From: a virus
IMG/VR virus record: IMGVR_UViG_3300042564_002302
Coordinates: 1-64,000 of that record
Direction: 5' to 3' (one strand)
Length of the DNA stretch: 64,000 bases
Shown here: piece by piece, positions 1 through 4,878 of the stretch
Layout: each line of letters starts with the position of its first letter
Numbering within the stretch: the first letter of the stretch is position 1
Program-made: the position numbers and the translations under genes
Notes under the pieces: generated by a model
Told to the model about the DNA's origin: nothing
Database searches by the model: none
Seen by the model: only the letters and a program-made list of their open reading frames with translations

Positions 1-57
1 CTCAGGTCGTTTGGGTTTAGGTGTCTAGACTTTGTGTGCTAACCCCCCAAAACCTAT

Positions 58-474
58 TTAGAGATACTTAGCAATCTGCTTCATTGTAGAAGCATTTACT
101 GTTTCCTCATCTGTCATCTTGAGAATTGTGAGAGCATTTGTGATGTCCTCTACAATTTCATTGTATGAGTGCTGGTGCATAACTGTGAAATCACGCTCAG
201 GCTCTTTAGGGAAATCGCTTTCCTTTACAATCAAATCAAAATCAACATTGAGAGAGTTGTTCCAAGAACGATAAGATGTGCGGAAGTTTTCAGCCTTCTT
301 GATGTTTGCAATAGCAAAATCCTGAACTTCCTTTTTCCACTTCTCTCTTGACTTCTCATACTTTGCTTCGTTTGCACCCTGCTCAGCATAGTCTTTCTTG
401 ATAGTTGCCAACTTTGTTTCCAAAGCCTTGATAACCTTCGGTGTTGCCACCTTTACTGTAATTGCTCTTGACAT
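58..474 (-). CDS. conserved phage protein, unknown function (138 aa)
   Basis: Reads MSRAITVKVATPKVIKALE at the start and is rich in Lys and Glu in its first half, suggesting a soluble, largely helical protein. I recognise the N-terminal sequence as typical of small early proteins in actinobacteriophages, but no function is known to me. The ATG at 474 is preceded by an AAAGGAAA-type ribosome site about 5 bases upstream and by a TGTCAG-N10-TACAAT promoter at 511-532. It is the last gene of the minus-strand left arm in this window. Confidence 0.75.
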   Translation of the reverse strand: MSRAITVKVATPKVIKALETKLATIKKDYAEQGANEAKYEKSREKWKKEVQDFAIANIKKAENFRTSYRSWNNSLNVDFDLIVKESDFPKEPERDFTVMHQHSYNEIVEDITNALTILKMTDEETVNASTMKQIAKYL

Positions 475-510
475 AGTTTTCCTTTTCTTGTAGTGGGTTG
501 TATTTGGAGT

Positions 511-532
511 ATTGTATCAGAGGGGTCTGACA
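511..532 (-). promoter_or_regulatory. TGTCAG-N10-TACAAT promoter
   Basis: On the minus strand TGTCAG is followed after exactly 10 bases by TGATACAAT, an extended -10. It is one of seven identically spaced copies in the left arm and drives the gene ending at 58. No CRP-like palindrome lies upstream here; instead there is an imperfect inverted repeat at 549-586. Confidence 0.7.
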
Positions 533-612
533 TTTTACCCCGTAGGGTGAGAGTTCTTACTTACGACATTGGGCGAGAACACTCTCTAAACTGCCCCTGT
601 TTCGTTGTTGGA

Positions 613-759
613 TTACTTGATAGTAGTCCAACGCTCTTTACCACCCACATCTAGGCGGACACGCAAAGAGCCATTTGCGTTCTTGACTACTTCCTCAACC
701 TTGCCTGATACACCAGACTTAGCAGTTGTGAAGGTTTCCCCGATTTTTGGAGTTGTCAT
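613..759 (-). CDS. small conserved phage protein (48 aa)
   Basis: Begins MTTPKIGETFTTAKSG and ends GKERWTTIK. Alternating beta-prone residues suggest a small beta-barrel (KOW/SH3-like), which is inference. I chose the ATG at 759 rather than an upstream start at 864, because the promoter at 790-811 and a GAAAGGAAG ribosome site lie between them. Close relatives of this short sequence are familiar from actinophages as unannotated early proteins. It is a single-gene unit. Confidence 0.75.
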   Translation of the reverse strand: MTTPKIGETFTTAKSGVSGKVEEVVKNANGSLRVRLDVGGKERWTTIK

Positions 760-789
760 TTTTGCTTCCTTTCGTTTGTTGTTGAGAGT

Positions 790-811
790 ATTATAGCGGA
801 TAGGTCTGACA
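790..811 (-). promoter_or_regulatory. TGTCAG-N10-TATAAT promoter
   Basis: Minus-strand TGTCAG, then 10 bases, then TATAAT. It drives the 48-aa gene. A perfect TGTGA-N6-TCACA palindrome is centred 65 bp upstream of the -10 centre. Confidence 0.75.
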
Positions 812-849
812 TTTAGCCACCCCAATCCCATTATGCGAGATAGTTTTTG

Positions 850-865
850 TGTGATAAAAATCACA
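850..865. promoter_or_regulatory. CRP/GlxR-like palindrome (site a)
   Basis: TGTGATAAAAATCACA, a perfect TGTGA-N6-TCACA inverted repeat. It overlaps the stop codon (861-863) of the upstream gene and is centred 65 bp from the -10 of the next promoter. Confidence 0.6.
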
Positions 866-1046
866 CGGCAGATAACTCATTAGCCCAGCAAGCATCTTCA
901 AACTTGCGGAAATCAAAGTTAGGATTATCAGCAGAGAACATTTCGCCAAACTCAAATACTAAATCCTCAAAAGAGTTTGAAGGTAGTAGGTCTGAGAATT
1001 GTTCCAAGATTTGTGCAGTTCTTACATAGTCCTTGCGTGTCATCAT
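861..1046 (-). CDS. MTRKDY-family small phage protein, copy 1 (61 aa)
   Basis: Begins MMTRKDYVRTAQILEQF and contains FSADNPNFDFRKFEDAC. It is clearly paralogous to the 55-aa product at 3485-3652: same MTRKDYV start, same SDNPNF/ADNPNF block at about residue 40, same length class. MTRKDY-type small proteins are widespread in tailed phages but have no known function. GAAAGG precedes the double ATG; either could be used. Its stop codon sits inside CRP-like site a. Confidence 0.75.
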   Translation of the reverse strand: MMTRKDYVRTAQILEQFSDLLPSNSFEDLVFEFGEMFSADNPNFDFRKFEDACWANELSAV

Positions 1047-1078
1047 TTTAGTTTGCCTTTCGTAGTTGGTATGGGAGT

Positions 1079-1100
1079 ATTATAGCAAAACCCACTGACA
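1079..1100 (-). promoter_or_regulatory. TGTCAG-N10-TATAAT promoter
   Basis: Minus-strand TGTCAG, 10 bases, then TGCTATAAT (extended -10). It drives the MTRKDY gene at 861-1046. CRP-like site b lies 64 bp upstream of the -10 centre. Confidence 0.75.
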
Positions 1101-1137
1101 TTTTCCAGGTGACACGCCGTAATTTCCCGTAAATCCC

Positions 1138-1153
1138 TGTGATAAAAAACACA
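1138..1153. promoter_or_regulatory. CRP/GlxR-like palindrome (site b)
   Basis: TGTGATAAAAAACACA: one mismatch from the TGTGA-N6-TCACA palindrome. Centred 64 bp from the -10 centre of the 1079 promoter. Confidence 0.55.
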
Positions 1154-1180
1154 CGATCTTAATTTGACTTACTGGCGAGT

Positions 1181-1230
1181 AGGGCGTGGCGCTGTCGGGC
1201 GTGTTGCCCTAGGCGCATATTTATGCAGAG
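1181..1230. repeat. intergenic inverted repeat and module repeats
   Basis: AGGGC (1181-1185) pairs with GCCCT (1206-1210) around a GC-rich centre that reads ACACGCCCGAC on the minus strand, a motif shared with 2533 and 3338. GCATATTTATGCAGAG at 1215-1230 recurs with one change at 2574-2589. It lies just 3' of the operon ending at 1241 and could be its terminator, but has no clear T-run. Confidence 0.4.
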
Positions 1231-1240
1231 TTATGAATAA

Positions 1241-1519
1241 TTATTCATATTCATCGTTGCACCAATTTTCTAAGTGGTGCGACATTATAATCTGATTAGC
1301 GGGAGCAGCTAAATTTCCACGCCAAGAAACGCCTTCAGGTAATTCAATCTCACGATAATAATCGCCTTCGTTATATGCTTCTATTGCTTCAATGCAAACG
1401 GGCACCATAGAATAAGGAACGGGCGGATAATGATTATTGCGTAATTGAATTGTAATTGCAGTGTTTAGATCAATACCAAAATCATTTTCTGCAAGTTCAG
1501 TAGATAGTGTATTTCCCAT
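1241..1519 (-). CDS. conserved actinophage protein (92 aa)
   Basis: Begins MGNTLSTELAENDFGIDLN and contains LPEGVSWRGNLAAPA. I recognise this as a common unannotated protein of actinophages. The start at 1519 is preferred over an in-frame ATG at 1567 because it forms a TAATG overlap with the stop of the upstream gene, the arrangement used throughout this operon. It is acidic, without membrane segments or signal peptide. Function unknown. Last gene of the 2341-1241 operon. Confidence 0.75.
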   Translation of the reverse strand: MGNTLSTELAENDFGIDLNTAITIQLRNNHYPPVPYSMVPVCIEAIEAYNEGDYYREIELPEGVSWRGNLAAPANQIIMSHHLENWCNDEYE

Positions 1520-1728
1520 TAGCGTGTTACCACCCTTCCATCTCGATAAAAAATCTTTGTGTAGCATTTTGCGCTAGGCGTATAAATATTTACAGTTGAA
1601 TATTCATTAGCCATTCCCCAGTCTTTGAATAGGAAGAAATTTTTCCACGCTTCCATTTCATCGTCATATTTCCCAGTCCAGTGTGGGCTTTCTTCATAGT
1701 CATATTGACAAGTTACTTTGTATTCCAT
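1519..1728 (-). CDS. small aromatic-rich phage protein (69 aa)
   Basis: Begins MEYKVTCQYDYEESPHW and ends GRVVTR. Very rich in Trp, Tyr and Phe and probably a small beta-rich fold; similar short proteins occur in other actinophages without assigned function. It is translationally coupled on both sides: its ATG overlaps the preceding stop at 1728 and its TAA overlaps the next ATG at 1519. Confidence 0.7.
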   Translation of the reverse strand: MEYKVTCQYDYEESPHWTGKYDDEMEAWKNFFLFKDWGMANEYSTVNIYTPSAKCYTKIFYRDGRVVTR

Positions 1729-1892
1729 TATTCATTCACCCAATCTAAAGTCAATTCATCTTCTACATCTGCGACACAATCGCAAGGCTCGACATCGTAG
1801 TCATATTCATTTCCAAAAAATACGAAGCCTGCGCCACCGCATTCATCGCAAGGGGCTGCAACAATTTCCATTAGTTGTTTTACATTAGCCAT
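1728..1892 (-). CDS. small zinc-finger-like protein, DnaJ-type CxxCxGxG (54 aa)
   Basis: Contains APCDECGGAGFVFFG (Cys15, Cys18) followed by EPCDC (Cys37, Cys39), so four cysteines could bind one Zn. CDECGGAG matches half of the CxxCxGxG repeat of DnaJ zinc domains. The remainder is acidic. The start at 1892 is preferred over an in-frame ATG at 1997 because a GAAAGGAAA ribosome site precedes it and the upstream stretch encodes a different gene in another frame. Function unknown; one of several Cys-rich mini-proteins in this arm. Confidence 0.7.
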   Translation of the reverse strand: MANVKQLMEIVAAPCDECGGAGFVFFGNEYDYDVEPCDCVADVEDELTLDWVNE

Positions 1893-1893
1893 A

Positions 1894-2007
1894 TTAGTTT
1901 TCCTTTCGTGTTGTTGCGGATATTGTAGCAGATAGCACTGACAAGGCTTCTGCCTTGCTTGCCTCTCGCTGAGCGAGAACGGCGGCTCTAAATTCATCTA
2001 GATTCAT
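1894..2007 (-). CDS. tiny helical protein (37 aa) with an internal promoter
   Basis: Reads MNLDEFRAAVLAQREASKAE, then a Ser/Thr/Ala-rich tail ending TTRKEN. Its ATG overlaps the TAA of the upstream 40-aa gene (TAATG) and its stop is two bases before the next start, as expected in this coupled operon. A TGTCAG-N10-TACAAT promoter lies inside the coding sequence at 1922-1943, so the 3' genes may also be transcribed separately. No family recognised. Confidence 0.55.
   Translation of the reverse strand: MNLDEFRAAVLAQREASKAEALSVLSATISATTRKEN
1922..1943 (-). promoter_or_regulatory. intragenic TGTCAG-N10-TACAAT promoter
   Basis: Same spacing as the other copies (10 bases between TGTCAG and TACAAT, with a TGC extended -10), but located inside the 37-aa gene. 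It would drive the genes at 1892, 1728 and 1519. No CRP-like site is visible upstream. Confidence 0.6.
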
Positions 2008-2129
2008 TAGATAGCACCTTCCTGAAATAATCCAATTTCAATGTCTAGTAATTCTTCAGGGGTTGCCTTAGATAAATCTACCCAAGACACGCCCTCTTCA
2101 TTTATGCGAGCAAATTCAATGTATCCCAT
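2007..2129 (-). CDS. tiny acidic protein (40 aa)
   Basis: Reads MGYIEFARINEEGVSW then an acidic helix with ATPEELLDIEIGLF. The reading frame is closed by a TAA at 2007-2009 overlapping the next ATG. No domain recognised. It sits three bases from the gene at 2132-2341, in the same operon, so translation is probably coupled. Confidence 0.6.
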   Translation of the reverse strand: MGYIEFARINEEGVSWVDLSKATPEELLDIEIGLFQEGAI

Positions 2130-2131
2130 TA

Positions 2132-2341
2132 TTACTCACCTACCTTTACCGCAATAGTTGCGTATTGTGTGCGTATTTTGCCTTTAGCATTTACGCCGAT
2201 TACATAGGCTTCAGTATTTTCACCATACCAAATACCTTCACGCTTTTCAGCGGAGATAATCTCACCCGAAAAAAATCGGTTGCGTGAGCGATAGTGTTTT
2301 CCTATAAGTAGGCTTTCGATAGTGTATAGTTTAGTAGCCAT
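2132..2341 (-). CDS. small basic phage protein (69 aa)
   Basis: Begins MATKLYTIESLLIGKHYRSRNR and continues with beta-prone segments around IWYGENTEAYVIGV. The ATG at 2341 is used because GAAGGTG lies about 6 bases before it; an upstream GTG at 2350 would overlap that ribosome site. First gene of an operon running to 1241, under the promoter at 2376-2397. Function unknown. Confidence 0.65.
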   Translation of the reverse strand: MATKLYTIESLLIGKHYRSRNRFFSGEIISAEKREGIWYGENTEAYVIGVNAKGKIRTQYATIAVKVGE

Positions 2342-2375
2342 AAGTGGCACCTTCTTTCTTTGTTGTTATGCCGTA

Positions 2376-2397
2376 AGTATAACAGAACCCACTGACA
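2376..2397 (-). promoter_or_regulatory. TGTCAG-N10-TATACT promoter
   Basis: Minus-strand TGTCAG, 10 bases, then TGTTATACT. It drives the six-gene operon 2341-1241. CRP-like site c lies 76 bp upstream of the -10 centre, one helical turn further than at the other promoters. Confidence 0.7.
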
Positions 2398-2446
2398 TTT
2401 TTCACATTACTAGCCAGTAAGTCCAAATAGTAAGACGCTCAAGCCG

Positions 2447-2462
2447 TGTGTTTTATCTCACA
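2447..2462. promoter_or_regulatory. CRP/GlxR-like palindrome (site c)
   Basis: TGTGTTTTATCTCACA, with the central TA of the GlxR-type consensus and one arm mismatch. Centred 76 bp from the -10 centre of the 2376 promoter. Confidence 0.5.
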
Positions 2463-2481
2463 CCAAAATGTCCGTTTTGTC

Positions 2482-2554
2482 TGTCAAATCGACACACCGT
2501 AAATCCCAGCCTTTTTTATAACAATTTCATAAAGACACGCCCGACCCCGCCTCG
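2482..2554. repeat. intergenic module repeats, copy 1
   Basis: TGTCAAATCGACACACCG (2482-2499) recurs exactly at 3386-3403. AGACACGCCCGAC followed by CCCGCCTCG (2533-2554) recurs with one change at 3338-3359. The two elements are in opposite order at the second site, so this is not a simple duplication. Confidence 0.65.
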
Positions 2555-2579
2555 AATTTTTATGCATTGCGTTGCATAT

Positions 2580-2711
2580 TTATTCAGAGAATTTATTTTT
2601 GTATTTTTGTTTTCGTGAATAAACTTTTTTAGATTTTACAAACGAAGCTGCGTTTGATCTTCGCAACTCCATTAGTTTTCTAATTTGTTCTTTTGTTTTT
2701 TTAAATTCCAT
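2580..2711 (-). CDS. tiny highly basic protein (43 aa)
   Basis: Begins MEFKKTKEQIRKLMELRR and ends with a Lys-rich tail (KYKNKFSE). About a third of residues are Lys or Arg, consistent with nucleic-acid binding, which is inference only. A strong GAGAGGTG ribosome site lies within the end of the upstream gene, and its ATG overlaps that gene's TAA. Last gene of the 3153-2580 operon of mini-proteins. Confidence 0.65.
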   Translation of the reverse strand: MEFKKTKEQIRKLMELRRSNAASFVKSKKVYSRKQKYKNKFSE

Positions 2712-2809
2712 TACCAACACCTCTCACATAACACGGTTAAAAATTCTGCGTCTTCTTCAGACATTTCCATTACGAATTCATCGCAACCTTTACAATTCAT
2801 ATCTTTCAT
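2711..2809 (-). CDS. four-cysteine zinc-ribbon-like mini-protein (32 aa)
   Basis: Begins MKDMNCKGCDEFV and ends LCERCW. The two CxxC pairs (Cys6/Cys9 and Cys28/Cys31) separated by an acidic helix are a minimal zinc ribbon. It is coupled to the next gene by TAATG and starts one base before the stop of the preceding gene. No named family recognised. The retained Cys spacing supports it being real despite its size. Confidence 0.6.
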   Translation of the reverse strand: MKDMNCKGCDEFVMEMSEEDAEFLTVLCERCW

Positions 2810-2980
2810 TTATTCACACTCACAATTTCCATATGGGTCAAACTCGCAGAAGTAGCAACCCATTTGCTCACCGTGAGCCTTGCATACATAAACAAACTGT
2901 GATTCATCACAGCAGAAGTGCTGACGGTCAATGATTTCATAGAATTCATTTTGGTCAATTACAATAGTTGAATTTATCAT
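2810..2980 (-). CDS. cysteine-rich mini-protein (56 aa)
   Basis: Contains HFCCDE (Cys23, Cys24), VCKAHG (Cys33, His36), GCYFCEF (Cys42, Cys45) and NCECE (Cys53, Cys55): seven cysteines and two histidines in 56 residues, so probably one or two Zn sites. A GGAAGG ribosome site lies within the upstream gene, whose TGA overlaps this ATG (ATGA). Function unknown. Confidence 0.65.
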   Translation of the reverse strand: MINSTIVIDQNEFYEIIDRQHFCCDESQFVYVCKAHGEQMGCYFCEFDPYGNCECE

Positions 2981-3153
2981 TTAGATACCTTCCAATCTCT
3001 CCACATTGGGAGTCTTTCATAGTCGGTATCATCATACCAACTTTCAATATTATTTTCACACACTTCGCAAAATGTGTATCGCATATCATCTACAATAGAG
3101 ATAGCAGGTTTGAAGGGAGTGTGCTCTTTGCACATTGTAATTGTTGAATTCAT
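2977..3153 (-). CDS. small CxxC protein (58 aa)
   Basis: Begins MNSTITMCKEHTPFK and contains FCEVCEN: Cys8, His11, Cys29 and Cys32 form a possible Zn site. The C-terminus is Trp-rich and acidic. First gene of the mini-protein operon. Its leader carries a hairpin and AAAGGAATTC directly before the ATG, shared with the genes at 4533 and 4878, and its N-terminus MNS is shared with those two products. Confidence 0.65.
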   Translation of the reverse strand: MNSTITMCKEHTPFKPAISIVDDMRYTFCEVCENNIESWYDDTDYERLPMWRDWKVSK

Positions 3154-3189
3154 TTGAATTCCTTTCTAGTTTGAGAACCTTTCTCAACT
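3145..3189 (-). promoter_or_regulatory. shared 5' leader: hairpin plus AAAGGAATTC ribosome site
   Basis: TTGAGAA (3171-3177), a 3-base loop, TTCTCAA (3181-3187), then AGAAAGGAATTC and the start ATGAATTC. The same arrangement precedes the genes at 4533 and 4878. The hairpin is near the predicted mRNA 5' end. Confidence 0.5.
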
Positions 3190-3203
3190 TTCTTTATAAT
3201 GGA

Positions 3204-3225
3204 ATTATAGCAGGGGGGTCTGACA
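3204..3225 (-). promoter_or_regulatory. TGTCAG-N10-TATAAT promoter
   Basis: Minus-strand TGTCAG, 10 bases, TGCTATAAT. It drives the Cys-rich operon 3153-2580. Two CRP-like sites (d1, d2) are centred 66 and 107 bp upstream of its -10 centre. Confidence 0.75.
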
Positions 3226-3264
3226 TTTACTGACGGGTAATGCCACAAATCGGACATTTTGAAA

Positions 3265-3321
3265 TGTGATGTAGGTCATGTGGATAACTCACGCTCAAAT
3301 TCCAGTGTGATGTGCGTCATG
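3265..3321. promoter_or_regulatory. two CRP/GlxR-like sites in direct repeat (sites d1 and d2)
   Basis: TGTGATGTAGGTCATG (3265-3280) and TGTGATGTGCGTCATG (3306-3321) are near-identical 16-mers 41 bp apart, each followed by TGGATAA or TGTATAA. The second half-site is degenerate (TCATG for TCACA). This lies in the longest gene-free stretch (3154-3420), which otherwise holds the promoter, the leader and the module repeats. Confidence 0.5.
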
Positions 3322-3337
3322 TGTATAAACCTGTGGA

Positions 3338-3403
3338 AGACACGCCCGACGCCGCCTCGGAGATCGCAGCGAATTTTTTGCGATATGTCAAATCGACACA
3401 CCG
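3338..3403. repeat. intergenic module repeats, copy 2
   Basis: AGACACGCCCGAC plus GCCGCCTCG (3338-3359) and TGTCAAATCGACACACCG (3386-3403) match 2533-2554 and 2482-2499. Between them GATCGCAGCGAA precedes TTTTTTGCGATA, giving a possible TCGCA/TGCGA hairpin. Confidence 0.6.
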
Positions 3404-3484
3404 CAAAAAACTTTTTTATTTTATAAAATTATTAAACCGATTGCTAAAGCTAAGGCGCCTAATAAAATTAAATAAAATTCTGCT

Positions 3485-3652
3485 TTAATTTTTATAAACC
3501 GCCTCTCTAAATTTTGTTTCGTTAAAATTTGGATTATCGCTTGCAAAATATTCGGAGAAATCTTTTACAATATTTCCAGAAACGGCGGGATGAAGATTTG
3601 AAATGTAAGAATTTAAAATCTCTGCAGTTTTTACGTAGTCTTTTCTAGTCAT
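3485..3652 (-). CDS. MTRKDY-family small phage protein, copy 2 (55 aa)
   Basis: Begins MTRKDYVKTAEILNSYISN and contains FASDNPNFNETKFREAV. It is a paralogue of 861-1046. Its ATG overlaps the stop of the upstream small membrane gene (TAATG). Immediately after, in the +1 frame, an open stretch to 3421 encodes a 22-residue hydrophobic segment with no ordinary start codon. Function unknown; last clear gene of the 4240-3485 operon. Confidence 0.7.
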   Translation of the reverse strand: MTRKDYVKTAEILNSYISNLHPAVSGNIVKDFSEYFASDNPNFNETKFREAVYKN

Positions 3653-3756
3653 TAGTTTAGTCCATTTTCTCTTAGGTCTTTGATTACAAGGCGGAGCATA
3701 AGTAGCGCAGGAATTCCAATTCCTATTTGCACTAGTGTAGTTAGTAGTCTGTTCAT
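3652..3756 (-). CDS. tiny membrane protein (34 aa)
   Basis: Begins MNRLLTTLVQIGIGIPALL and ends IKDLRENGLN. One membrane helix (about residues 4-23) followed by a charged cytoplasmic tail. It starts directly after the stop of the preceding membrane gene and overlaps the next start. No family recognised. Confidence 0.55.
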   Translation of the reverse strand: MNRLLTTLVQIGIGIPALLMLRLVIKDLRENGLN

Positions 3757-3894
3757 TTATTTATTCTTCTTTCTCTTATAAATTTTGTAAGCGATTAACG
3801 CAATAGCGGACGGGATCAAAACTTGCCACGATAGGGCTATGTAGCAAACATAGGTGTCAAACTCTAAGCCGTAGTCATTTAGTTCTAGTGTCAT
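3757..3894 (-). CDS. small single-pass membrane protein (45 aa)
   Basis: An acidic N-terminus (MTLELNDYGLEFDTY) is followed by a hydrophobic helix at about residues 17-37 and a strongly basic tail (YKRKKNK). By the positive-inside rule the C-terminus is cytoplasmic. Its ATG overlaps the upstream TAA. It could be a small membrane effector in the host envelope; this is inference. Confidence 0.6.
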   Translation of the reverse strand: MTLELNDYGLEFDTYVCYIALSWQVLIPSAIALIAYKIYKRKKNK

Positions 3895-4049
3895 TACTTA
3901 TTTACCTCTACTTCTCTAATGTTATAGGTAAAGCCTTTACCTAGTTTATTTAGTTCAGCGATTACCGCTAAAATTTCTTCGGGCTTGCTAGCCTTTTGAT
4001 TTACGGCTAATAGTTGAGAGCCTTGCCATAGTGTGTAGGTGATAGTCAT
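3894..4049 (-). CDS. small soluble protein (51 aa)
   Basis: Begins MTITYTLWQGSQLLAVNQ and continues with an amphipathic helix around KPEEILAVIAELNK, then a beta strand. It could be an alpha/beta mini-domain. It is coupled on both sides by TAATG. No family recognised. Confidence 0.6.
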   Translation of the reverse strand: MTITYTLWQGSQLLAVNQKASKPEEILAVIAELNKLGKGFTYNIREVEVNK

Positions 4050-4240
4050 TAGAGCATTTCCGCCATTTCTGATAGTAGAGCACTTACTTGCTCATCTGTT
4101 AATTCTTCATCTAGGAAATCCTCATCTTCTGAGGTTTCCATTTCTTCATCTAGGTAGGCGTAGGCGTCTGCTACATCTTCCTGAATTGTATCCCACTTAG
4201 AGTAGGTTGATTGTGTAAAGTTGTAATTTGAGTAAGACAT
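4049..4240 (-). CDS. acidic small protein (63 aa)
   Basis: Begins MSYSNYNFTQSTYSKWD and is then extremely acidic (YLDEEMETSEDEDFLDEELTDEQ), ending in a short amphipathic helix. Such charge suggests a DNA mimic or an inhibitor of a nucleic-acid-binding host protein, which is inference. The ATG at 4240 follows GAAAGAAGATAAAA. First gene of the operon under the promoter at 4275-4304. Confidence 0.65.
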   Translation of the reverse strand: MSYSNYNFTQSTYSKWDTIQEDVADAYAYLDEEMETSEDEDFLDEELTDEQVSALLSEMAEML

Positions 4241-4274
4241 TTTTTATCTTCTTTCTTTAGTAGTTATAGGGTTA

Positions 4275-4304
4275 ATTATAGGGGGACGATTTAGGGAAAG
4301 TCAA
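4275..4304 (-). promoter_or_regulatory. sigma70-type promoter TTGACT-N18-TATAAT
   Basis: Minus-strand TTGACT, 18 bases, TATAAT. It lacks the TGTCAG box. CRP-like site e is centred 45 bp from the -10 centre, about two helical turns closer than at the TGTCAG promoters. Confidence 0.7.
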
Positions 4305-4314
4305 ATCTATTTCG

Positions 4315-4330
4315 TGTGATTTAGCGCACA
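4315..4330. promoter_or_regulatory. CRP/GlxR-like palindrome (site e)
   Basis: TGTGATTTAGCGCACA, with central TA and one arm mismatch. It includes the stop codon (4321-4323) of the upstream gene. Confidence 0.55.
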
Positions 4331-4533
4331 CGATTAGCGAATACCCACTTACTTTCGTTAGGGGTTAGATAGCGGTGAGAAATCATATTCTCAGAGGCTA
4401 CCATATGAACGAACGCCATTCGGCTAATGTAGTTACCATTAGCAAGGCGGAAGATATTTTTATTCTTAGTGTTAGAGGAAGCCATTGGGTGGCTAGGCTC
4501 TACTACTACTGTTAGTGTATTTAGTGAATTCAT
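4321..4533 (-). CDS. small protein of unknown function (70 aa)
   Basis: Begins MNSLNTLTVVVEPSHPM and ends SKWVFANRVR. Basic, no membrane segment and no cysteines. It shares the MNS start and AAAGGAATTC leader with the genes at 3153 and 4878. It has its own promoter at 4649-4677 and a leader of about 110 bases. Function unknown. Confidence 0.65.
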   Translation of the reverse strand: MNSLNTLTVVVEPSHPMASSNTKNKNIFRLANGNYISRMAFVHMVASENMISHRYLTPNESKWVFANRVR

Positions 4534-4574
4534 TTTAGAATTCCTTTCTTTTTATTTGGTTAGTATTTCTAACC
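4525..4574 (-). promoter_or_regulatory. shared 5' leader: hairpin plus AAAGGAATTC
   Basis: GGTTAG (4558-4563) pairs with CTAACC (4569-4574) across a 5-base loop, followed by AAAGAAAGGAATTC and the start. The base sequence of the stem differs from the other two leaders, so the fold rather than the sequence is conserved. Confidence 0.45.
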
Positions 4575-4648
4575 TTTTCCTTGACCTAACTTATTTGCCC
4601 TATTGCTAGGGGCTCATTTAGGATTTTCTATTTAATTGTTATGGCTTA

Positions 4649-4677
4649 AGCCTAGCACACCATTTCGGGAAAATCAA
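4649..4677 (-). promoter_or_regulatory. sigma70-type promoter TTGATT-N17-TAGGCT
   Basis: Minus-strand TTGATT, 17 bases, with TGC directly before TAGGCT (extended -10). It drives the 70-aa gene. CRP-like site f is centred 44 bp from the -10 centre. Confidence 0.6.
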
Positions 4678-4687
4678 GCCCATTTGG

Positions 4688-4703
4688 TGTGGTGTTGCTC
4701 ACA
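4688..4703. promoter_or_regulatory. CRP/GlxR-like palindrome (site f)
   Basis: TGTGGTGTTGCTCACA; one mismatch in the left arm. It contains the stop codon (4699-4701) of the upstream gene. Confidence 0.5.
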
Positions 4704-4878
4704 CTAGGCGAGGGTCTGTCCTAGAGTCAAACCGCCACTCTGGTGTGGGGCAAGTAGCCTGATGAACTACATATCCTAACCAGTTATTATCACAGTTAGG
4801 GCAAACCATATGCAATGGCTTAGGCATATCCTTAACATCGGACATCCAACTATTTCTATTTTCAAACAGTGAATTCAT
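4699..4878 (-). CDS. CxxC small protein (59 aa)
   Basis: Begins MNSLFENRNSWMSDVKD and contains HMVCPNCDNNWLGY (Cys26, Cys29) plus Cys43 and His39, a possible zinc knuckle. It ends RFDSRTDPRLV. It shares the MNS start and leader with 3153 and 4533. Its stop codon lies in CRP-like site f. Most upstream gene of the minus-strand left arm, under the promoter at 4933-4954. Function unknown. Confidence 0.65.
   Translation of the reverse strand: MNSLFENRNSWMSDVKDMPKPLHMVCPNCDNNWLGYVVHQATCPTPEWRFDSRTDPRLV

Noticed and set aside
613-864. 83-aa reading frame beginning at 864
   Set aside because: It reads through the promoter at 790-811; the 48-aa version starting at 759 has the ribosome site and matches known relatives.
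850-865. Palindrome as a rho-independent terminator
   Set aside because: The stem is AT-rich, 6-7 bp, with no T-run on the minus-strand side, while its distance to the promoter is conserved at other sites.
1728-1997. 89-aa reading frame beginning at 1997
   Set aside because: The first 35 residues cover the promoter at 1922 and the separate 37-aa gene in another frame; the ribosome site supports a start at 1892.
850-3280. Exact E. coli class I CRP positions
   Set aside because: With a normal +1 the centres fall near -54.5, -74.5 and -85.5, about 3 bp from the classical -61.5/-71.5/-82.5 series, so the E. coli geometry is not claimed.
2482-3403. Attachment site or replication origin from the repeated 18-mer
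   Set aside because: No integrase in the window, and the repeats fit operon-boundary modules better; origin function cannot be judged from two copies.
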